Shown: in pieces, positions 34,303 through 45,451 of the stretch
How the letters are laid out: every line of letters starts with the position of its first letter
How positions within the stretch are numbered: position 1 is the first letter of the stretch
NCBI GenBank assembly: GCA_025449115.1
Contig: JAHLKC010000058.1
Span: forward strand, 124,001-188,000
DNA: 64,000 nucleotides
From: Chytridium lagenaria
Lineage: Eukaryota > Chytridiomycota > Chytridiomycetes > Chytridiales > Chytridiaceae
Direction of reading: 5' to 3'
Position numbers and translations under genes: made by a program
Notes under the pieces: model-generated
What the model was told of the DNA's origin: nothing
The model's database searches: none
Seen by the model: only the letters and a program-made list of their open reading frames with translations

Positions 34303-35140
34303 TTAATGCCCATCGGCAGCAGCTGGTGCCTCCTTTGGCAAAGGCAACACAAAAGGCTTAATCCATCCATCCTTCATCTCTCCGATAAGGTCAAGGTACT
34401 GCACGGAAAGGGTAACGGCAGTTCTGGAGGTGGTTGACGCCTTCTCTCCTGTAGCACCACCGAAGTTTGTCTCGGAGGACGAGGATCTCCTCGGTCCTGA
34501 CGAGTTTGCCTCGGAAGTAGTTGTCTTTAGCTTTGAAGACCTCGGCGGCATCTTTTTTTTTTTGGTAAATAGCGGATAGATTCGAAAATAATGGAAGCGA
34601 TTATTGATGTGTGTGGGATGGAAAGGTGAGTCGATTTAGATGGGGGGAGATGTCCGTAGGCAAATGTGAGATGTCGAATCATTCCAACGAAGGTATAAAG
34701 ATTGTTAAAAAGTGCGGTCAGAAAGAGCACTCTATATTCAAGGCTAAAGTCCCAAGAAAGAGTCCTAATGATGAAGAGGCAAGTTCCGGTCATCGAAAGC
34801 AAAACTGACGTTGAACCGGAAAAAAGCTCTCCCTCTCATTTGCACATAACGACAACGCAAATAACAGCCCAATCCCAACAAGTATAAAGTTCTTCTTCAG
34901 TTTACTCACCGTGGACGTTCAGATCCGGGTCAATGACAGGGAGGGGCGTAATCTGAACATTATGGTTAGAAATACGTATTTCAAGAGGACGGCATCCGGC
35001 AACATCATAGCAAAAATATATGTTTACTGGCGTACGCAGGGTATGCGTAGCAAGTGAGAATCATGCAGCATCAGCACAGCAGGATGCTCAACAACGTGGA
35101 CAGTGAGCTTAATTACCTTCATTGGCGCTGTGGAGGTCAT
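34303..35140 (-). CDS. NDUFB10: NADH dehydrogenase (complex I) NDUFB10 / 12-kDa subunit
   Basis: Accessory subunit of the membrane arm of mitochondrial complex I. Resolved exons: 35140-35117 (MTSTAPMK), 34952-34910 (ITPLPVIDPDLNVH), 34551-34303. Phases agree, and the third exon reads GDAAEVFKAKDNYFRGKLVR, ILVLRDKLRWCYRREGVNHL, QNCRY, then YLDLIGEMKDGWIKP. The twin-Cys spacing WCYRREGVNHLQNC matches fungal NUO-12/PDSW-type subunits, whose cysteines are disulphide-bonded. A CCC/GGG run at 34410-34412 carries one extra base between QNCRY and LSVQYLD. The naive frame over 34551 (PPRSSKLKTTT) is therefore a shadow in its first half. Total length is about 105 residues, right for the family. Its existence rules out complex-I-less or anaerobic lineages. 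Confidence 0.82.
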
Positions 35141-35552
35141 TTCGCCAGAGTCGACCTTTGATTTTTTTCCCTTTCGAGTGGGACGAAATTTCAAAGGAGT
35201 TGAGAATGATATGCCAACGATTCTCTCAACGCGGATGTATTAAGCGGCAAGAGGTGGAAAACCAACAGGGGAAGGAGGGAAGGAAACGGAACAGAAAGAT
35301 AGCGAGTAGAGGCAAAAAAAAGAGAGAGACACACAGGGGCAAGGGGTCATTCGCGCATATACAAAACGGAAAAGACTCCGAAACATTCATCGTCGACAAA
35401 ACAAACATAACCTAATATGGGAGTCGCCGTCCCAATTCCTAACAAAATCACATCTTCCCACGTTGAAGGAAGATAAATTACAAAAGATATGAAGCTAAAG
35501 AAAAAAGTGCAAGGAAAAGATTGCGGCTTATGAATCGTTTTTTGGGATGCGT
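35141..35552. other. Intergenic region, NDUFB10 5' side and MGE1 3' side
   Basis: A purine-rich stretch (about 35265-35345, GGAAGGAGGGAAGGAAACGG-type) and AT-rich sequence; no gene recognised. Confidence 0.45.
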
Positions 35553-36389
35553 TCATGACTGGTCGGCGACGACGCCAACCTGGGCGGGACGGATAACCCT
35601 GCCGTGAAGCAGGAACCCAGACTTGGTAACCTCAATGATAGTTCCAGGCTCTTTTCCGGGGATGGGAGCTTGGAAAATAGCCTGATGGATGTTGGGGTCA
35701 AACTTCTCACCAGTTGGGGACGCTCTCCTCAATGCCATGTCTAGCAAAGGTCTTGAGCAGGTTTGTTCGTGTAAGAGAGACGCCATCAAAGAGGTCCTTG
35801 AGGGTGTTGTTGGAGGCGACTTCCGATTCAGGCACGGATTTGAGAGCAAGACCGAGAACATCAGAAGTCTCAAGTAGGTCTTTGGCGAATTTTTGAATGG
35901 CATATTGGGCGGTCGATTCAACTTCTTTCTTTGTCCTTGTACGAATGTTCTCCATGTCAGCGAGTGCGCGACGGTAGACATCCTGAATGAAGTGTAAGAG
36001 GCAGCATGTTAATGGTTCAGAACTATCATAGAAGGCTAAGGAAAGAATGAACGCTCGTAATGCAACTGCCACGTCTATGACTTGAGCGATATGTCATCGC
36101 GCCTTGCAAAGGAGGGAGCATTGGACAAGGAATTGCGATGCCTTACCTGAAGCTGCGTAATCTGCTTGTCCTTTTCAGCGATCACGGCAGAAAGCTTTGC
36201 CTCAGCATCCGAAGCACCTTCCGTGGCAGGAGCATCGGGCTTGGCCTCTTGCGAAGAGTAGGACCTTGAAAAAGCGCCTTGGAAAGGACGGACGGCGGCC
36301 AAGCAAACGGGTGAGGAGACAGGGGTAGAGATGGAAGAGATGACCGATCTTGAGGTCGCAAAGAGCGTACGGCGGGTAGAGGCGAGCAT
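35553..36389 (-). CDS. MGE1: Mitochondrial GrpE homologue Mge1 (nucleotide-exchange factor of Hsp70)
   Basis: Releases ADP from mitochondrial Hsp70 during import and folding. ATG 36389 opens a presequence (MLASTRRTLFATSRSVISSI, rich in Arg/Ser/Thr). The long helix follows an intron: DVYRRALADMENIRTRTKKE, YAIQKFAKDLLETSDVLGLA. The C-terminal beta domain reads FDPNIHQAIFQAPIPGKEPG, TIIEVTKSGFLLHGRVIRPA, QVGVV. Length is about 230 residues, typical. Between the helices and the beta domain (about 35710) one base must be changed to pass from the HGIEE frame into the PTGEKFDPN frame. The MSF1 start lies 245 bp upstream on the other strand. Confidence 0.94.
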
Positions 36390-36634
36390 TGTTTGTGTGA
36401 AGAGTGAGGTTTACGTTATGGAGTGTGCAGGGTTTTGCAGTTTTTTACGTTTTCGTTTTTCTGAAGTAACGGACAGATGAAATCACAGAACAGGGAATTG
36501 TCGTTTTGGATTGCCATGCAGCACTTTAAGATCAGGATCTGGGAAATGCGATGTCCTCCATCACAGACCTTCCTGCGGCTACGGTCCTCAGTGCGCAGTA
36601 TTCATAACCACCGAACTCTGTCAGCACCTAATGT

Positions 36635-38251
36635 ATGGAGAAGCATGCCTGTGCCTGTCCTTTTGCAAGTACCGATTTCGCCTTTATTTGTACTCGTTCA
36701 TTGACAACGGCCCCTGGAGCTGCGCGTCCTGCTGGTAAATGACCCTAAATTGAATATATGTACTCGCCAAGCATAAACCTCGCGGCATTCTGGTGATTCT
36801 AATTGTTATCCTACAGAATTAAATGTAAAGATCCTGGACAGAACATTCAAGCGAGATGAAGTCACAAACATCACCGACTCCCTCCTTTCAAAGATCCCCC
36901 GCCGTCTTCATCTCCTCGAAAATCACCCCTTAAACATCCTTAAACGTCGAATTGAATCTTACTTTCAAGGCACTTTCCCCGGATATACTGTCGTCGATTC
37001 TCTCAACCCCCGCCGTAACGCCTTCCCAAAACTTTGATGCCCTCCTTTTCCCCTCAGACCATCCCAGTCGTGGCCCAACAGACACCTATTACGTCAACGC
37101 CGAAACGGTTCTCCGCACCCATACGAGTGCCCACCAGATGGAGGTGTTATCGTCGAAACGTACGGACGGATATCTTCTCAGCGCAGACGTTTCCGACGAG
37201 ATGAAATTGATTTAAGTCACTACCCAGTTTTCCATCAAATGGAAGGCATCCGGACATTTTCGCGTACAAACTTGAACGAGGAGATTACGAAGGAAACGTC
37301 TGTCAGAAGGGGGAGGTTGAGAATTATTGATGATCATATTGCACCCGTTCCGAGCAATCCATTGCAGAATGTGCATACGGAGAAGGATGCGATGGCTGTA
37401 GTGGAACATCTTAAGGGATCTTTGGAGGGTTTGGTTATTCATCTTTTAGGCGAGGATAAGGGGCTTGAGGTTCGGTGGATCGAGGGTTACTTTCCCTTCA
37501 CGTCGCCGAGTTTTGAGCTTGAGGTCAAGTATAATGATAAATGGTTAGAGCTCTGCGGGTGTGGAGTAATCCAACAATCTATTCTTGACGCTTCAGGTAC
37601 TTCTAGATCATTGCGACTTTTGTCATTACTAGCCTTCTTTCTGACATTCACTCCATTTTCTCTAGGCAATCACGATCGTATCGGATGGGCTTTTGGACTC
37701 GGTCTCGAAAGAATTGCCATGGTCCTCTTTGACATCCCAGACATTCGACTTTTCTGGTCTGAGGACAAGCGTTTCCTCTCCCAATTCGCTTCAGGAAAAG
37801 TAGTCAAGTTCCAACCGTACTCGAAGTACCCAGCATGCTACAAGGACGTGTCGTTCTGGATCTCGGAAAAGTTTCATGACAATGATCTCTTCGAGGTTGT
37901 TCGTGATGTTGCTGGAGATGCGGCTGAGGATGTGGCTTTGGTGAGTTTAATCTTAGTTTATACCTTTGTCGTGTAGTATGTGAGTTTGACATCTATATGT
38001 ATAAACGAAAGATCGATACATTTACGCATCCGAAGACGAAGAAGACCAGCAAATGCTTCCGCATTAACTATCGGTCAATGGACAAGTATGTGATGATGAT
38101 CATGATTTTATATCCTTTGTTTTCGAAGAAGCTCACGATTTCGTTTTTGTGTTTTTATTTACAGAACATTGACGAATGAAGAGGTGACGAGATTCAGGAA
38201 GGAGTGAGGACAGAGCTGACCACTCGTCTGGGTGTTGAACTGAGAGGATAA
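36635..38251 (+). CDS. MSF1: Mitochondrial phenylalanyl-tRNA synthetase (monomeric, FARS2/Msf1)
   Basis: Charges mitochondrial tRNA-Phe. Exon 1 is 36635-36734 (MEKHACACPF..., then RSLTTAPGAARPA) and joins in phase to 36817 (ELNVKILDRTFKRDEVTNIT). Class II features: NFDALLFPSDHPSRGPTDTY, THTSAHQMEVL (motif 2 region), HYPVFHQMEG, FGLGLERIAMVLFDIPDIRL (motif 3). The C-terminal ferredoxin-like anticodon domain follows: QPYSKYPACYKDVSFWISEK, DLFEVVRDVAGDAAEDV, and after introns LTTRLGVELRG, stop 38249-38251. Frame errors: one extra C in the run 37007-37011 (needed for AVTPSQNFD), a missing base near 37183 (ADVYRRDEIDLSHYP), and one near 38178. Length is about 450 residues, as expected. Confidence 0.93.
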
Positions 38252-38978
38252 AGGCGGTGTTTAGCTTCTCTTGGGCGCTTCCGTCGTTTCGTAATTTCTT
38301 CTAATATTTACTATTCTCTTTCATTACTGGTAATAAAATGTATGGAGACTTCACCGAGTTAGACGAATGTATTAGGACTTTTGAAATGATGGGTTAACGG
38401 CGATTCGCTGGATTATAAAAACTTCCTTTGAGGCAGGTTTAAAATAAGCTGAATTTTTTGAGGGGAAAGTAGAAAGGTGATATTGGAGGTTGATTGGATC
38501 GACCGTGCGCACAGAAAAAGGCATCAAGCGCACCGCGATGAGTATAGGCTCCGCTTTACTCTAGCACCCACTTCAATTGTATAAGCTCATAAAGGAGCAA
38601 ATACAGAGTGTGGGGTGCATCAGATCATCGTCAACATTACGTTATCACACAAAGAAGGCAAGAAAAAAACGCAAGGAAGAAAGCAGCTAAGACGACGGAA
38701 AAGGGGGATAGGGATCAAAGGAACTTCTCACTTTTATTTCTCTCAGGACATACAACTAACAAAAACAGAAACGGCACGGATGGATGTATGAATGAATGGG
38801 TAGAGGGGCGAGCATGGAAAAGCGGAGGTGGAAGGCAAGGGAAGGAAAGAATAGGAGGCGATAGGATCAAGCGCAAGAGATGCTCGTCGACATAAAGGAG
38901 AATCCAGACGAGATTTGGATCAAAAACAGATACAGAAAAAAAAAGTCTGAGAAGAAATTTGTAAAGGCTGTGTAACAC
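38252..38978. other. Convergent 3' intergenic region
   Basis: About 730 bp between the MSF1 stop and the inferred SCAI stop, including a purine-rich segment (38640-38900). Open frames here are low-complexity Lys/Arg/Gly or antisense Pro/Leu and are not supported as genes. Confidence 0.5.
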
Positions 38979-41495
38979 CTATTCCGCCTTTTTATGCGGG
39001 GTGTAATGCTGGCCTCTGGTTGTGAACGCATACAGGTTCCGACACGTTGGCTGCCGCAACAAAGCTCCTGGAACTTGGCAGAAAGCTCGGGGAGTGAGCA
39101 ATGCGGTTTCCGGGGGAGAGCAGGGAACGACGATGGGCAGTACTGTGAGGAATGGGCGTGTTAGAATATCTTAAGCTAAAGGTGCTGTTGTATATACCTT
39201 TGGCTCCTTGAAGCTTGAGTGCGATTGAAGGAGAATAGACGACAGCACAAAGCGGATAGTGATTTGACGCAAGAAGTCGTCCTGTAGGAAACGCTTCACA
39301 GATTTGTCTAAAGGAAGAAAAAAGAGAACATTAATACAAAATCAAAGGTTGCCACGCTGCAAATCCATTAAGCAATCGTACCGATAGTGGTGCTAGCCTC
39401 CAAAAGGTCATAAATCAGTTTTTCTAAGGACACTATGATCGACGCGCATTTCTTCCAAGTCTCAGCCGACATCTCCACAGCATCCGACACAAACGAGAAC
39501 GCCTTTACAGGTGAATGCAAGAACAACGTGAAGAGGCTCCCAATTTGTGTTGTATCTGTTTCAGCCAATAAATGTGTCACACTTTACAAAAAAAAACCCC
39601 CAGTAGGCTGGTGTTATTTACGTACCTTTCACCGCGGAAGGATATTCAATTGGGCTCATCAAGATCACAATGGACTGGTTGAAAACTTTGGTGAAGCTCT
39701 GAAATGACAAGAGAGAGAACAATTAATGGAAAAAAATAATAATTCAGCAACAATTAGTCCGTTTTGCCTACCTTGAATGCCACACTGTTGGTGCTGTCTA
39801 CAATAAGGAAAAGAGGCTTCCTTGAAAAAGGAATCAGGTCATTAGGGTGCAAGCAGTGAACGAGAGAGCTCTGATCACGTCAACTCCCTTGTCTATGTTT
39901 TTCCTGGTTGCGTTTTGGGCAGTAGCAATACGCCAGAGTACGCTGTAATGTTGGGGAAAAACGAATGAGACTTATTTAAAACACAACGGAATCGATTCTA
40001 CTCACCAATATCAGAAGAATCAGGCTTAGTCGGTCTTTTAGCGCCGTCGGCAGAGACGTACAAAAGAAGCGCGGAGTTTTCAGAAATGTCCTACCATAGT
40101 TCAGGTATACGTTATACGCACACAAATTACCTTAAATGCTGTGGCAATGTACAACATAAGCTGTGCAAAAAGTCGGTCGGTAAAAAGAAGATACTTGTGA
40201 GGGTTCGTCCTCCTTGTCGCTGTCTTATCCCCCTCTCCATTATTACTTTCCGCCTCCGCCATCGGCGGCTCCATTGGAGTTGCTCCCTTCCCAGGTGCAG
40301 TAGGCTCTCTCTCAAGAGTCTGCAACACCCTATACATGTCAAGAGTGAGCTCAGAGAACTTGATCTGGCTCTGATAGTTTCCAACAAGAATTGCTTCCTG
40401 AAGTTTAAGTTTGGGTTGCCCATCCTTATCGAACTTTGGAGTACGGTCAAGCTGGAGACGGCTCTGAACGGCGGAGGGGCGTGCGTCCGATTCAACAGGG
40501 GTGAGCTTCTTCTCGGCCTACGAAGCTTGTTAGAATTCAAGTGTCAGGAATCCATGTACCTCAAGGAAGGTCGAAATTTCAGAAAGAACTATGTTCCATT
40601 CCGCAGAATCGTTGGGTTTAAAAGTTTTAGTGTAATCGTCAACCAGGGTGGTGAGCTCCTCCATTAACTTCTTAATAACATCGTTACGATTCAAGAGAAG
40701 GCAGACGACGATAAAACGAGCATAGTATCGCAGCTTTTTAATCATTAATGCCGGGCTAAAACGCGCAGAGGTCAGCCGTCGCATGTCACTCCAATAGCAC
40801 AAACCTCTTGGCTTCCATAACATCGCGGAAATACTGGCGGTCCCGGATGGCTTCGTAAAACACGTATGACTCGTATAGGTAGTTGGTCTCAGAAGTGCGA
40901 AGGTAGTAGTGGTAGTAAAGCTCTATTAATCAATGAGATAATACATAAATACATCGGACACTCACGGCCAATCTTTGAAGCAATCTCTCCAATCTCCCAT
41001 CTCTTGAGTCCGTAAAGTTCAACGTTTCCAAAATAGGGCTATATAACAAAAAGTTTAACATCAATGATGATGAGCATTGCATTATTCATACCGATGCTGC
41101 TGTTGGAACTTCCAAAGCTTTGTGTAGACCTCGAAGGTACGCTGAAAATACGGCTGCCAGTTCTTTCCGGTTGGTGGGAGGTCCCTAAACAAGGCATCAG
41201 ACCCCATTCGGCGTTTCATTTTAAGATAATTACCGAAGTCCAGCAAACAACTGCTGCGATTTCTCAAGAAGGTATTGAAACTCTGTAGACACACCGCGTG
41301 AATATCCACCCATCCAGTAGCAAGAAGACAGCTAGTTGCCAAACCTTCCACAGTCTTCACATTAGGATTGGCCCCTCCACTTGCGGTAGCGACCTGAGCA
41401 GCTCCTTGAACACCAAAGTTTCCGGTAGCTCCAGTGCTAGTAGCCACGACCTGATCGTCCGAGGGACCTGCATCCTCTTTCCGGCTGTCCTCCAT
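38979..41495 (-). CDS. SCAI: SCAI family protein (suppressor of MRTF/SRF signalling in animals)
   Basis: In animals SCAI represses MRTF-SRF transcription and functions in 53BP1-linked repair; its fungal role is unknown to me. ATG 41495 (MEDSRKEDAGPSDDQVV). Conserved blocks: FRDLPPTGKNWQPYFQRTFE, VYTKLWKFQQQHR, YGLKRWEIGEIASKIG, LYYHYYLRTSETNYLYESYV, KKLRYYARFIVVCLLLNRND, VGNYQSQIKFSELTLDMYRV, LQTLEREP, NPHKYLLFTDRLFAQL, FSRKPLFLIVDSTNSVAFK, GSLFTLFLHSPVKAF and FLQDDFLRQITIRFVLSS. These match the human protein in order along nearly its whole length. Many short introns occur. The last exon frame (stop 38981-38979) is uncertain. Its ATG is 47 bp downstream of the DHHC gene stop. Confidence 0.93.
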
Positions 41496-41542
41496 TACTT
41501 TTATTTTTGAAAGTTGGGATGGGAATTTTTGTATTTATTTAT

Positions 41543-43118
41543 TTAGAAACGTTTTGGAAGGATCATTTCCTTCAGATTGCCCCATGCTCCCAGATCGTAT
41601 ATGTTGCAGATCTGGCGAGCGGACGAGAGCGGAATCTGCTCAATGTTCTCGTCCTGTGCTAGGGACGAATTTTGCTTTTGAAACTGTTTTCCCTTTGCCT
41701 TTGCGTCCTTTGTGTCGGAACGAGTACCCACTTTGCCGTAATTCTGGTTGTATTCGTAGAGGTCTTTGGGAATACTGGTAATGATCTTTTCCTTAATATC
41801 GTAATTAAGGTCATCCCATTTAAACATTTCGTTTGCTGTTTTAAAATAATTAGATTCCTGACAAAAAGGAGTTATATAGTACTTGTTTTTCCACGGAGCA
41901 CCATCGAAAGTTGGTATAACATAAACACCAGCACGACGACACCTGCTATTCCAGCAAATAGCGCTAGAGCTGAAAGTAATGGCTCGATTTGTCCCACATA
42001 CTGCAGAAAGTTAGATACCTATACATTCAAGATGCAAACCATAATAGCCTGCCAGAAGGTGATAGGCGTCCGTTGTTGAAGCTTCCTGTCGTAAACAACA
42101 AAGTTCCAAACTTGTCGAGTCTCCATCTCATGCTGAAGAATCCGGAACACAAGATAAGTTCCATACATTGCGATTGCAGCGGTGGAGCCCAGGAACATGA
42201 TAAAATAGCGATAGTTGTAATGTCCAACACAGTTGTTGACTATTTAAATCTCTTAGAATATGCAGAATGATAGGCAAACCTACTCCACGCGCAGTGATGA
42301 CTGGAAAATATGTTAGATGCGTGCCAAATGAAAAGAATAACCTACTCTGCTTTCGCCACGCATTTTTTGCATATTGAACAATGTTTTGATCGTGCGGGCC
42401 TAGGTAAAGCATAAGAAATGATGCTTTCCGCTCATTATAGCAACATTACTTGTCGATGAGACACGTGCTGCATATCTTTGGGTTGAAGAGGATGTAATCG
42501 TATTCCCAAACTTGACACGCCTTCTCCACATTCTTTGACGTAATGGTTCCCGGATCGGACCAGCATGCTTTAAAGAAGCATCCATATACCGTGATAATCG
42601 CAGTGGGGACTATGATCCTTTTGAATTATTCGCGAGTGTCAGCCTGCAGAAACAATCGAAGTAGACATACAGATGTATCTCTGAAAGTCGGCTATTTGGG
42701 ATACGATGCCAAGCACAAAATAGGAAAACGGCTACGCATGATGTCACCAAGGTCAAGTAGAATATCTAGTAACAAGTCAATATGATAAACAAAACTACGA
42801 TGTCACCTGAAGAAGGGGATGATTGGTTTCCATAAGGTAGCTATAACAGATATCCACCGTTTTCCTTCCTAAACAGCATCGGAATGCGTAGCTTTATCAT
42901 TTCGTGAGTAGCGGTATCCACACGTGCCACTTACTATATCAAGTTTGGGATCGTCTCAGTGATGAATCGGTGGATCTTTGCAATGAATGTTTGCTTAAAG
43001 ATGTTGCTCTATAAAAGAAAGATCAGCATGCCGCTTGGAGGAGTCTACGAACCTGTCCAAACAGCAGAATGAAGATGAACGAGCATAGCAACACGATGTA
43101 CGTCACCCATCCCCACAT
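41543..43118 (-). CDS. DHHC palmitoyltransferase, Swf1/ZDHHC4-like
   Basis: S-acyltransferase of ER/Golgi membranes. ATG 43118 gives [20 protein letters not shown], a first membrane span. The cysteine-rich domain, assembled over three introns, reads [53 protein letters not shown]; splice phases support DHHC exactly. It runs straight into a further span ([18 protein letters not shown]) and, after another exon, [20 protein letters not shown]. The C-terminus has [11 protein letters not shown] and [16 protein letters not shown]; a NxYDxGxWxN-like ending is common in Swf1/ZDHHC4 proteins. Swf1 palmitoylates SNAREs in yeast, and that substrate class is inferred here. It shares a 53-bp divergent promoter interval with GCV1. 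Confidence 0.9.
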
Positions 43119-43171
43119 CTGGTCGTCTGGTCCCAAAAAAGTTTTGCAGCTTTTCTATATATACTGTAAAG
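43119..43171. promoter_or_regulatory. 53-bp divergent intergenic region between the DHHC gene and GCV1
   Basis: Only 53 bp separate the two start codons. It contains tctatatatactgtaaa (about 43155-43170), a TATA-like stretch next to the GCV1 ATG. Core promoters of both genes must lie here or inside the opposite gene. No factor site recognised. Confidence 0.5.
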
Positions 43172-44720
43172 ATGGTTGTTCTCCAGACCCTTCGATCTGC
43201 CTTGCTCAAGCCCTACCAGCCATGGGCCATGCCATTCCGTGGCCTTGCAACGGCGGCAGCAAAGAAGACGGCATTGTACGATTTCCACGTCGAGAAAGGT
43301 GGAAAGCTTGTGGACTTTGCTGGATGGGAGATGCCCGTAAACTACTCTGACCTCGGACAATTGGCTTCTCACCACTGGACACGAGAGAAGGCCTCCCTCT
43401 TTGACGTTGGTCATATGCTTCAGACACGGTAAGAGGTTTTCTTCCTATGTAAACTGTTTTTTCTTTTCGTCGATGCGATGATTTACCATGCTTTAAAGCT
43501 GGGTGGGAGCCGATCGTGTCAAGTTCTTGGAGAAGCTTATCGTAGCCGACCTGGAAGCCCTTCCCGTGGGATCGTCCACCCTCACTGTTCTTACGAATGA
43601 AAATGGTGGCATCATTGACGATGCTGTCATAAATAAGCAGGACGAGGATGGTTTCTACATGGTGTCCAACGCCGGATGTGCTGACAAGGACCTTGCCCAC
43701 CTTCGTAAACACCTTGCGGCCTTCAAGGCGCAGGGTGGGGATGTTGATTTCACGATCTTGGACAAGTCCCTCATCGCGTTGCAAGGACCAGCTGCTGCGC
43801 CTGTTCTGGAGAAGCTTGTCGGGAAGTCGTTGGAAGATTTCGCTTTCATGTCAGGAAGGCATTTGAACATTAGCGGTATTGACGCGTATGTTTCTCGTTG
43901 CGGATACACTGGAGAGGATGGATTCGAGGTCTGAATTTGAATTCTTGTTGTTTTGACTCACGTGATGATAGATCTCGGTCGCTCACGAAGATGCCGTCAA
44001 GCTCTCCACTCTGTTTGTCGACCAGCCGGATGTGAAACTTGCTGGTCTTGGTGCTCGTGATAGTTTGAGGCTGGAGGCTGGTCTTTGTCTTTACGGCCAT
44101 GACATTGATGACACCACTACCCCCGTTGAGGCTGGACTTTCCTGGACTATCGGTAGAATATTTTCAATTCTCGCAAAGGTTTAAACGAAATGATAGGCAA
44201 GAGAAGGAAGGAGCAGGGTGGGTTTTTGGGAAGTGAGCACATTTTGCCTCAGCTCAAGAAGGGAGCCCCCATTACCAGGAGACGTATTGGATTACTTGTT
44301 CAAGGCGCACCCGCCAGAGGTAAGATCGATCTTAATGAAGAAATGTTATGTTTTTCTTACATCAACATCAAATAGAGCACGCACAGATCCTCGCGTCCGA
44401 CGGTCAAGTTATTGGTATTTAAATTACTCTGCGCTATACACATTAACGGTACAAATTATAATAGGTGCCGTAACCAGTGGCTGCCCCTCTCCAGTGTTGA
44501 AGAAGAACGTTGCTATGGGATACGTGAAGGGTGGTTTCCACAAGCAAGGCACTGAGTTGACTGTAGTGGTCCGGAACAAGCCACAAAAGGCTGTTGTTGT
44601 CAAGATGCCTTTTGTCGAGCAGAAGTGAGTCTCAGGGGTTGGGGGATTATTTGGTATAATAAGATCAGCTCATTTAACTAATTCTTGCGCGTTCTTAGGT
44701 ACTACCGCGGTGCCAAGTAA
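43172..44720 (+). CDS. GCV1: Glycine cleavage system T protein (aminomethyltransferase), mitochondrial
   Basis: Transfers the methylene group from the H-protein-bound aminomethyl to tetrahydrofolate, releasing ammonia, in the mitochondrial glycine decarboxylase complex. Presequence [20 protein letters not shown], then [138 protein letters not shown] and [20 protein letters not shown]. All folate- and lipoate-arm-contacting blocks are present. Length is about 395 residues, typical. The short exon around 44375-44410 reads [13 protein letters not shown]. The stop at 44718-44720 is 37 bp from the convergent PPP4R2 stop. Frames are essentially intact. Confidence 0.96.
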
Positions 44721-44757
44721 ACGGAGGTCGGAGTAGAGTCAGTTATTGCGGTCCTTT

Positions 44758-45220
44758 TTACGCCTCTTCCATCGCATGATTCTTTTCCTCAATTAGAGCC
44801 GGGCCTGTGCTTTGGTGCAGCGAGGATGATGTGATTGAAAGGATCTTTTCAATTGCTCGTTGGAGCTGTCATAACAATTTGGGAAGAAACATTTAGCGTT
44901 AGATATCAATACAAGGATTTGGTTCTTATTACTTTTAGTTCGGTTTTGTGATGTTCTGTTGGCCTTTGAACAAGTTCACAGAGCCGTTGAACGGTGAAAG
45001 GCGGTGAGGTGTCAAACAAGTTTAACGCAGTGATGATGTCTTCAACTGCTGCGGATGTGATGACCTTTCGAAGTTTGAACCGGATGAGAGGAAGGGCCAG
45101 ACTCCATGTGCAGTCCAGCTCGTTTTCATCCGCAATCTTGTTGAGAATTGCATCAAAGCTAGGATCCCATTGCTCGTCTGTTGGGGTTTCATTCTTTGCA
45201 AACTCAACCAACACATCCAT
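44758..45220 (-). CDS. PPP4R2: Protein phosphatase 4 regulatory subunit 2 (PPP4R2/Psy4-like)
   Basis: Regulatory/core subunit of the PP4 phosphatase complex involved in DNA-damage recovery. ATG 45220 starts MDVLVEFAKNETPTDEQWDP; an in-frame ATG at 45295 would add 25 hydrophobic residues and is less likely. Diagnostic block: ALNLFDTSPPFTVQRLCELV, then RPTEHHKTELK, and across an intron (donor in GTAATAAG) LQRAIEKILSITSSSL, matching PFTIQRLCELL...FLRALEKVL of the family. The protein is only about 130 residues, i.e. the conserved N-terminal domain without the long acidic tail of animal proteins. Confidence 0.88.
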
Positions 45221-45451
45221 TTTTGAAATTTTTGTTTGGACAACCCAAGCTGAAAAACCAGCTATGAATACCCACGTCCTCAAGGCTGCCTCCATGCTGC
45301 TTGTACATCTTGTTTGCAGAGGGCAGTAAAACTAGGAATCCTTCATTTCAAAGTGTATTGCCATAATGAGATTTCCATTAACTTTGCGGGTCGATGCAGA
45401 TGGAGGAAAGGAAAAAAACAAGATTTTGAAAAAGAAAATGCATGATGGAGG

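Noticed and set aside
43206..43784. 192-residue minus-strand open frame
   Set aside because: It is antisense to GCV1 exons, which encode a complete, well-conserved T protein; the antisense product resembles nothing.
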